NCBI GenBank assembly: GCA_025360425.1
Contig: JANYCD010000077.1
Location: 1 to 40,134, forward strand
Length of the DNA: 40,134 bases
Direction of reading: 5' to 3'
Origin: Sterolibacteriaceae bacterium
GTDB taxonomy: Bacteria > Pseudomonadota > Gammaproteobacteria > Burkholderiales > Rhodocyclaceae
A model generated the notes under the pieces. The model was not told the DNA's origin, searched no databases, and saw only the letters and a list, made by a program, of their open reading frames with translations. A program made the position numbers and the translations under genes. Positions 35,521 through 40,134 of this stretch are shown piece by piece (the stretch's first letter is position 1; the number at the start of each line of letters is the position of its first letter).

Positions 35521-36269
35521 CGTTGCGCTTCGATGTCGTTACCTTGTTTCCCGAAATATTTACCGCAGTGACGGAGTCCGGTATTACCCGGCGCGCCTTG
35601 GAACGCGATCTCTGGCAGTTACAGTGCTGGAATCCGCGTGATTGGGCAACTGACAATCACCGTACTGTGGATGACCGGCCGTATGGTGGTGGTCCAGGCA
35701 TGCTGATGTCGGCCGCGCCGCTTGAACAAGCAATTGATGCCGCCCAGACGGCGCGTGGTTCGAAGATAGGCGACGCGCGAGTGATTTACCTGTCGCCTCA
35801 GGGTGCACCGCTGACGCACCGTCGGGTAGCTGAATTGGCAAGTGGCGCCGGCGCGATTTTGTTGTGTGGGCGTTATGAGGGTATCGATGAACGTCTGATC
35901 GAGCGACGCGTGGATGAGGAAATATCGCTTGGCGATTTTGTCCTCTCCGGCGGTGAGATCGCGGCGATGGCTTTGATCGATGCCTGTGTCAGGCAGTTGC
36001 CGGGCGCGTTGAATGATGATGCGTCGGCAATTGAAGAGTCTTTTGTGGCGGGTTTGCTGGATTGCGCCCATTACACGCGGCCTGAGTTGTATGAAGAAAT
36101 GCGGGTGCCGGATGTGCTGCTTTCCGGCAACCACGAGCATATCCGGCGCTGGCGCCTTAAACAGGCGTTGGGGCGTACTTGGCTAAGACGCCCGGATATG
36201 CTGGAGTATCGTCGTTTAAGCAGTGAGGAAGCGCAACTGCTCGAAGAGTTCAAGCAGGAGCACCATTAA
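35517..36269 (+). CDS. trmD: tRNA (guanine-37-N1)-methyltransferase
   Basis: 250 residues (E. coli 255). The start is GTG 35517, inside the rimM stop, with a G-rich ribosome site. [43 protein letters not shown] and [19 protein letters not shown] form the SPOUT-class trefoil-knot AdoMet site. It methylates G37 next to the anticodon and prevents +1 frameshifting. Confidence 0.98.
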   Translation: MTLRFDVVTLFPEIFTAVTESGITRRALERDLWQLQCWNPRDWATDNHRTVDDRPYGGGPGMLMSAAPLEQAIDAAQTARGSKIGDARVIYLSPQGAPLTHRRVAELASGAGAILLCGRYEGIDERLIERRVDEEISLGDFVLSGGEIAAMALIDACVRQLPGALNDDASAIEESFVAGLLDCAHYTRPELYEEMRVPDVLLSGNHEHIRRWRLKQALGRTWLRRPDMLEYRRLSSEEAQLLEEFKQEHH

Positions 36270-36340
36270 AAACCGCGTGCACCAGGTCCGCCTGCTCTGC
36301 ACGGAAGGCCACTGGCCGGATTTTTGATTTGGAGAAAATT

Positions 36341-36706
36341 ATGGATCTGATACAGCAACTCGAGCAGGAAGAAATAGCGCGTCTAGGCAAAACAATTCCC
36401 AGCTTCGCGCCCGGTGACACCGTGATTGTCAGTGTGAATGTGGTCGAAGGTGAGCGCAAACGCGTTCAGGCTTTCGAAGGTGTCGTCATTGCCAAGCGCA
36501 ATCGCGGCCTCAATTCCAGTTTCATCGTGCGCAAGATTTCCTCGGGCGAGGGCGTCGAGCGGACCTTCCAGACCTATACGCCGCTGATCGCCAGCATCGA
36601 GGTAAAGCGTCGCGGTAATGTGCGCCGCGCCAAGCTGTATTATTTGCGCGAGCGCTCCGGCAAGTCCGCCCGCATCAAGGAAAAATTGGAAAGAAAGACG
36701 AGCTGA
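36341..36706 (+). CDS. rplS: 50S ribosomal protein L19
   Basis: 121 residues. ATG 36341 follows GGAG (36331-36334) at good distance; a TTG four codons upstream is not needed. [12 protein letters not shown], the [16 protein letters not shown] segment, [16 protein letters not shown] and [16 protein letters not shown] are canonical L19. It sits at the 30S-50S interface. Last gene of the operon, followed by a strong terminator. Confidence 0.98.
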   Translation: MDLIQQLEQEEIARLGKTIPSFAPGDTVIVSVNVVEGERKRVQAFEGVVIAKRNRGLNSSFIVRKISSGEGVERTFQTYTPLIASIEVKRRGNVRRAKLYYLRERSGKSARIKEKLERKTS

Positions 36707-36729
36707 TCCCGTCGTGGATTGGCGAAGAC

Positions 36730-36765
36730 GGGGCGTCTCGGGAAACCGGAGCGCCCCATTTTTTT
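36730..36765 (+). terminator. Intrinsic terminator of the rpsP-rplS operon
   Basis: ggggcg-t-ctc (36730-36739) pairs with gag-cgcccc (36749-36757), with one bulged T and a 9-base loop, followed by A and seven T residues (36759-36765). It is the clearest rho-independent terminator in the window. Confidence 0.9.
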
Positions 36766-36776
36766 GGAGTTCGATC

Positions 36777-37628
36777 ATGCGATCCAATATCCGTTGCCTG
36801 ACGCTGGTCTTTTTGTTAGCGGCGTGCAGCACCAATCCGATCACCGGTCGCAGCCAGTTGATGCTGGTCTCGGAGCAATCCGCCATCGCCCAATCGGCCC
36901 AGGCTTACCAAGGCATGCTGAGTGACCTGAGCAAGACGGGGAAGCTCAGCGGCGATGCAAAGCTGATTGCCCGCGTTCGCCTAATTACGGATCGCCTGAT
37001 CGATCAGGCAGTGACTTATCGTTCCGAAACTCGTGATTGGGCCTGGAGCATCAATGTCATCGATGACCCCAAGATCGTTAACGCCTTTTGCATGGCTGGC
37101 GGCAGGATGGCAATCTACACTGGCCTGATCGACAAAATAAAACCTACGGACGACGAACTCGCGCAAGTGCTGGGGCACGAGATATCCCACGCCCTGCTGC
37201 AACACAGCCGTGAACAAATTTCCGAGCAGATGGCGGTGGGGCTGGGTGTTACCGTCCTCGGTGTCACGGCAAGTGACGCCACTGATCAACAAATGCGTCA
37301 GACGATTGCGGGACTGGGCGCGGCGGCTTTCGTCCTGCTGCCGCACAGCCGTGAAGCCGAAACAGAAGCGGATCGGCTGGGTATCCAGTTGGCGGCGCGC
37401 GCCGGCTACCAGCCCCATGCCGCCGTGACGCTATGGAACAAGATGATCAAGGAAGGCGATGGCAATTCGCGTTTCGATTTTCTTAGCACCCACCCCGCGC
37501 CGGTCAAGCGCATCGAGGAACTGTCGTCGTTTGAGGGCGGGATGATGCCGCTTTACGAAGCTGCATCGCGCAACAGGCCACCGTCGCGGGCATGGACCAC
37601 TACGCCATCGAACGAACGGGCGCGTTGA
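36777..37628 (+). CDS. M48 family metalloprotease, lipoprotein (LoiP/YcaL-like)
   Basis: 283 residues from ATG 36777. Residues 1-16 with VFLLAAC form a lipoprotein signal peptide (lipobox Cys17), followed by STNPITGRSQL, typical of M48 lipoproteins. The zinc site is HEISH (H134, E135, H138) and the third ligand is in ETEADRLG (E197). Family members such as LoiP act at the inner face of the outer membrane in quality control. The frame continues far upstream through rplS, but the lipobox fixes the start. It begins just after the terminator, so it must have its own promoter. Second M48 protease of the window, without the BepA TPR part. Confidence 0.92.
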   Translation: MRSNIRCLTLVFLLAACSTNPITGRSQLMLVSEQSAIAQSAQAYQGMLSDLSKTGKLSGDAKLIARVRLITDRLIDQAVTYRSETRDWAWSINVIDDPKIVNAFCMAGGRMAIYTGLIDKIKPTDDELAQVLGHEISHALLQHSREQISEQMAVGLGVTVLGVTASDATDQQMRQTIAGLGAAAFVLLPHSREAETEADRLGIQLAARAGYQPHAAVTLWNKMIKEGDGNSRFDFLSTHPAPVKRIEELSSFEGGMMPLYEAASRNRPPSRAWTTTPSNERAR

Positions 37629-37796
37629 GGCTGTTGGCCATGATTGCCATCATTCGAAGTGTAGCCGCCGCAAAACCGCCGATCTTCGCTCCGGCTGTCG
37701 GCAAGCATTGATAGAATGCATCTATAAAAACATCGATAGCCGGCTTATCCATGGCTGACATGCTTTTGCTGAACGATGAGACAGGAGGCCGATGCA

Positions 37797-39986
37797 ATGA
37801 CCGAAAACGTTGTTCCCAGTATCTGTCGCAACTGCCTCGCCTATTGCCCTATCCTCGTTACCGTCGAAGACGGACGCGCGGTGAAGGTCACGGGCGATCC
37901 TCAAGCGCCGGCCTTCGACGGCTATAGCTGCCCCAAGGGGCGTGCATTACCGGCAATGCACAACGGTCCCGAACGACTGCTGAAGTGCCTGCAACGCGAT
38001 GCGGATGGCAGTCACGCCGTGATTGACTCCGCTGCCGCGATGGACCAGATCGCCGCCAGGGTGCAGGACATTCTCGTCAAATACGGCCCACGCTCTATCG
38101 CAATGTATAACGGTTCCGGGCAGGTCTCGCACCCGATCGGCGTGCCAATTGCAAGAGCATGGCTGCGCGCGATCAAGTCGCGCATGGCCTTTTCCGCCGC
38201 CAGTATCGACAAGCCGGCCGAGTACACGTCGGTGGCAATGCATGGCAACTGGCACGCAGGCCTGCAAACCTTCGAGACCTCCGATACATGGATCATCGTT
38301 GGCGCCAATCCGATTATCGCCAAGTCCAACGGCGGACCGCTCAACAATCCCGGCGCGCGCCTGAAAGAAGCCGAGCAGCGCGGCATGAAGATGATAGTGA
38401 TCGATCCGCGCCGCAGCGAGACCGCCAGGCGCGCCCACGTTCACCTCCAGCCGCGTCCGGGCCAGGATCCGGCTTTGCTCGCCGGCATCATCCACATCAT
38501 CATTGAAGACGGCTTGTACGACGCCGATTTCGTCGCATCGAACGCGGAAGGTTTCGAAGCGCTGAAGGCGAGTGTCGCCGCTTATACGCCAGCTTTCGTC
38601 GCGCAGCGTGCCGATGTTCCGGTCGATCAATTGCTTGCAGCCGCACGTACCTTCGGTAGCGGCAAGCGCGGCGGCGTGGCCTGCTCGACCGGACCGAGCT
38701 TCGCCACCCACAGCAATCTGACCTACTACCTCGCCCTGTGCCTCAATACCTTGTGCGGTCGTTGGGCGCGCGCAGGCGACAGGGCGCCCAATCCCAATGT
38801 TCTGCTGCCCGCCTTTACGCCGCGGGCCCAGCCCTATGCGCCTTACCCGGTGATGAGTGATCGGCCGATGCGCGTGCATGGGTTGGTGGAAAACGCCAGC
38901 GGCATGCCCACCGCAGCGCTGGCCGACGAGATCCTGCTCGATGGCGAAGGTCAGATCAAGGTGTTGTTCTGTCTCGGTGGCAATCCGGTGACGGCATGGC
39001 CGGACCAGGCCAAGACGGAAGCGGCGCTGAAAAAGCTGGAGCTTCTGGTAGTGCTGGATTACCAGATGACGGCGACAGCGCACTTCGCGCACTATGTGAT
39101 CCCGCCACCGCTGTCGCTCGAACTGCCCGGCACCACGCAAATGGTGGAGTCGCTGAAATATTATGGCGTGTCGCGCGGCTATGCCATCCCCTGGGCCCAG
39201 TATGCCTCCGCGGTCGCCCAAGTGCCGCCGCAGTCCGACCTGCTCGACGACGCAGCCGTCTTCTTTGGCCTGGCGCAACGCATGGGATTGCAGCTCGACT
39301 GGATCAACATGCGCGGCCAGGGTCCCAACCTCGAGGGAACGACGCAGACCATTCCGCTCGACATGACACGTCTGCCAAGCACCGATGAACTGATCGAACT
39401 CGCCTGCTCCGATTCGCGTGTGCCGCTGGAGCAGGTCAAGGCGCGTCCCCACGGCAATGTGTACGACATCGACGTCCGGGTCCAACCGCGTGATCATGAC
39501 TGTAGCGCCATGCTGCAGCTTGGCGACCCGATGATGATGGAGGAGTTGCGTGCGCTGCACGCTGAGGGTGCTGAAAACAAAACCGACCCGGCGTTTCCCT
39601 TTCACCTGGTGTGCCGGCGCACCAACAACTTTATGAATTCAATGGGTCAGTCGATACCCACCCTCAGCGGCGGCAAGACGCACACCCCGGCATTCATGCA
39701 TTCATCAGACCTGAACGTGCTGGGCATTGAAGACGGCGCCCTCATCACGGTTCGCTCCTGCCACGGTCACATGTTGGCGCGGGTCAAGACGGACGACAAC
39801 CTGCGCCAGGGTCTTGTGTCGGTGGTCCATGGCTTCGGTGCGCCCATGACGCAAGCTGCCGCCACAAGTGAACTTGCCCTTGGTTCGGTGACCCGGCTGA
39901 TCAATATGGATGAGCGTGACCCCATCAGCGGCATCCCGCGCATGAGCGGCGTACCCGTTACGGTGCAAGCGTTCGAACTGTCATGA
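37797..39986 (+). CDS. Molybdopterin oxidoreductase of the DMSO reductase family, function unknown
   Basis: 729 residues. ATG 37797 is chosen because AGGAGG (37784-37789) is ideally spaced; an in-frame ATG 21 nt upstream overlaps that site. The N-terminus binds a [4Fe-4S] cluster (C10, C13, C17, C45: CRNCLAYC ... SCPKGRA). The molybdopterin domains follow (IIVGANPIIAK, MIVIDPRRSETARRA, LFCLGGNPVTAWPD), and the C-terminal dinucleotide-binding barrel (about 600-729) has FPFHLVCRRTNNFMNS. No Tat signal, so cytoplasmic. At the expected Mo-ligand position (about 130-140, MAFSAASIDKPA) there is no Cys or selenocysteine; Ser or Asp could serve. No electron-transfer subunit gene is adjacent. The substrate cannot be predicted. 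Confidence 0.9.
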   Translation: MTENVVPSICRNCLAYCPILVTVEDGRAVKVTGDPQAPAFDGYSCPKGRALPAMHNGPERLLKCLQRDADGSHAVIDSAAAMDQIAARVQDILVKYGPRSIAMYNGSGQVSHPIGVPIARAWLRAIKSRMAFSAASIDKPAEYTSVAMHGNWHAGLQTFETSDTWIIVGANPIIAKSNGGPLNNPGARLKEAEQRGMKMIVIDPRRSETARRAHVHLQPRPGQDPALLAGIIHIIIEDGLYDADFVASNAEGFEALKASVAAYTPAFVAQRADVPVDQLLAAARTFGSGKRGGVACSTGPSFATHSNLTYYLALCLNTLCGRWARAGDRAPNPNVLLPAFTPRAQPYAPYPVMSDRPMRVHGLVENASGMPTAALADEILLDGEGQIKVLFCLGGNPVTAWPDQAKTEAALKKLELLVVLDYQMTATAHFAHYVIPPPLSLELPGTTQMVESLKYYGVSRGYAIPWAQYASAVAQVPPQSDLLDDAAVFFGLAQRMGLQLDWINMRGQGPNLEGTTQTIPLDMTRLPSTDELIELACSDSRVPLEQVKARPHGNVYDIDVRVQPRDHDCSAMLQLGDPMMMEELRALHAEGAENKTDPAFPFHLVCRRTNNFMNSMGQSIPTLSGGKTHTPAFMHSSDLNVLGIEDGALITVRSCHGHMLARVKTDDNLRQGLVSVVHGFGAPMTQAAATSELALGSVTRLINMDERDPISGIPRMSGVPVTVQAFELS

Positions 39987-39995
39987 AATGGCGTA

Positions 39996-40134
39996 TCACT
40001 AGTGTCCGGTTAAATCCGGGGTTTAACAACTGAAAGCCAAGACTGAAGCGGGATTCCGAGCGATGAAGGGTGGTGTCGATTTGAACGGTGAAAGCCGATT
40101 CGGGCAGTCTGCCGGGTTTTATCCCGGAGGTCGC
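39996..40134. other. Non-coding end of window, possible insertion-element edge
   Basis: After the oxidoreductase stop the sequence changes to cactagtgtccggttaaatccgg and on to the window end without an ORF. A short inverted repeat (gttaaa 40009-40014 / tttaac 40022-40027) lies there. Starts of the form tagtgtccggttaa remind me of ends of some IS4-type elements, but no transposase is visible within the window. Confidence 0.3.

Noticed and set aside
37600-37797. 65-residue open frame on - strand in the gap before the Mo enzyme gene
   Set aside because: No ribosome site or conserved motif; the gap more likely holds the promoter of the oxidoreductase gene.
37947-39605. 552-residue open frame on - strand
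   Set aside because: Antisense shadow of the molybdopterin oxidoreductase in G+C-rich sequence; the + strand protein has cofactor motifs and an ideal ribosome site.

Overview
The window reads as a chromosomal segment of a Gram-negative betaproteobacterium, probably Rhodocyclales or Nitrosomonadales. Three arrangements I know from that class point there: pepA-holC-valS divergent from lptF-lptG; an ECF sigma factor / DUF3619 / DUF3106 / RDD cassette next to ilvB; and ilvB-ilvN-ilvC-psd-pssA-leuA in a row. rpsP-rimM-trmD-rplS, a TPR-containing M48 protease (BepA) and a molybdopterin enzyme fit a free-living heterotroph. I cannot name the genus from sequence alone. No rRNA, tRNA, CRISPR array or prophage was seen.

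Layout. 1-5319: the 3' part of a very short type IV pilin gene, then a gene for a small exported protein, two hairpins, and four tightly packed genes (ABC permease, TPR/O-GlcNAc-transferase-like protein, membrane-anchored protein, ABC ATPase). 5334-7748: a second, convergent TPR/O-GlcNAc-transferase-like gene. 8167-13495: surface-glycan type genes (polytopic membrane protein, O-antigen ligase/polymerase-like protein, and on the other strand an FAD oxidoreductase and a GtrA-like protein following moaC and sixA). 14598-16316: bepA and a tusA-like gene. 16322-23869: valS, a small unknown gene, holC and pepA leftward, with lptF-lptG rightward. 23870-25721: leftward sigma factor cassette. 25862-32305: branched-chain amino acid and phosphatidylethanolamine synthesis. 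32342-34617: yihY-like gene and a convergent unknown with a possible PilZ-like C-terminus. 34760-36765: ribosomal protein/tRNA modification operon with a clear promoter and terminator. 36777-39986: a lipoprotein M48 protease and a molybdopterin oxidoreductase. The last ~140 bases may be the edge of an insertion element.

The most interesting system is at the left edge. The mature pilin is only 53 residues, essentially the conserved N-terminal helix, and the missing globular part seems to be supplied by the next gene, a secreted, glycine/serine-rich protein with two cysteines. This recalls the split PilA-N/PilA-C pilin of Geobacter, whose locus, as I recall, also continues into an ABC exporter and sugar-transfer genes. 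Here two SPINDLY-type glycosyltransferases and a glycan ligase lie nearby, so a split, possibly glycosylated, pilus-like or secreted filament in a betaproteobacterium is a reasonable hypothesis. The sequence shows gene order and motifs, not function.
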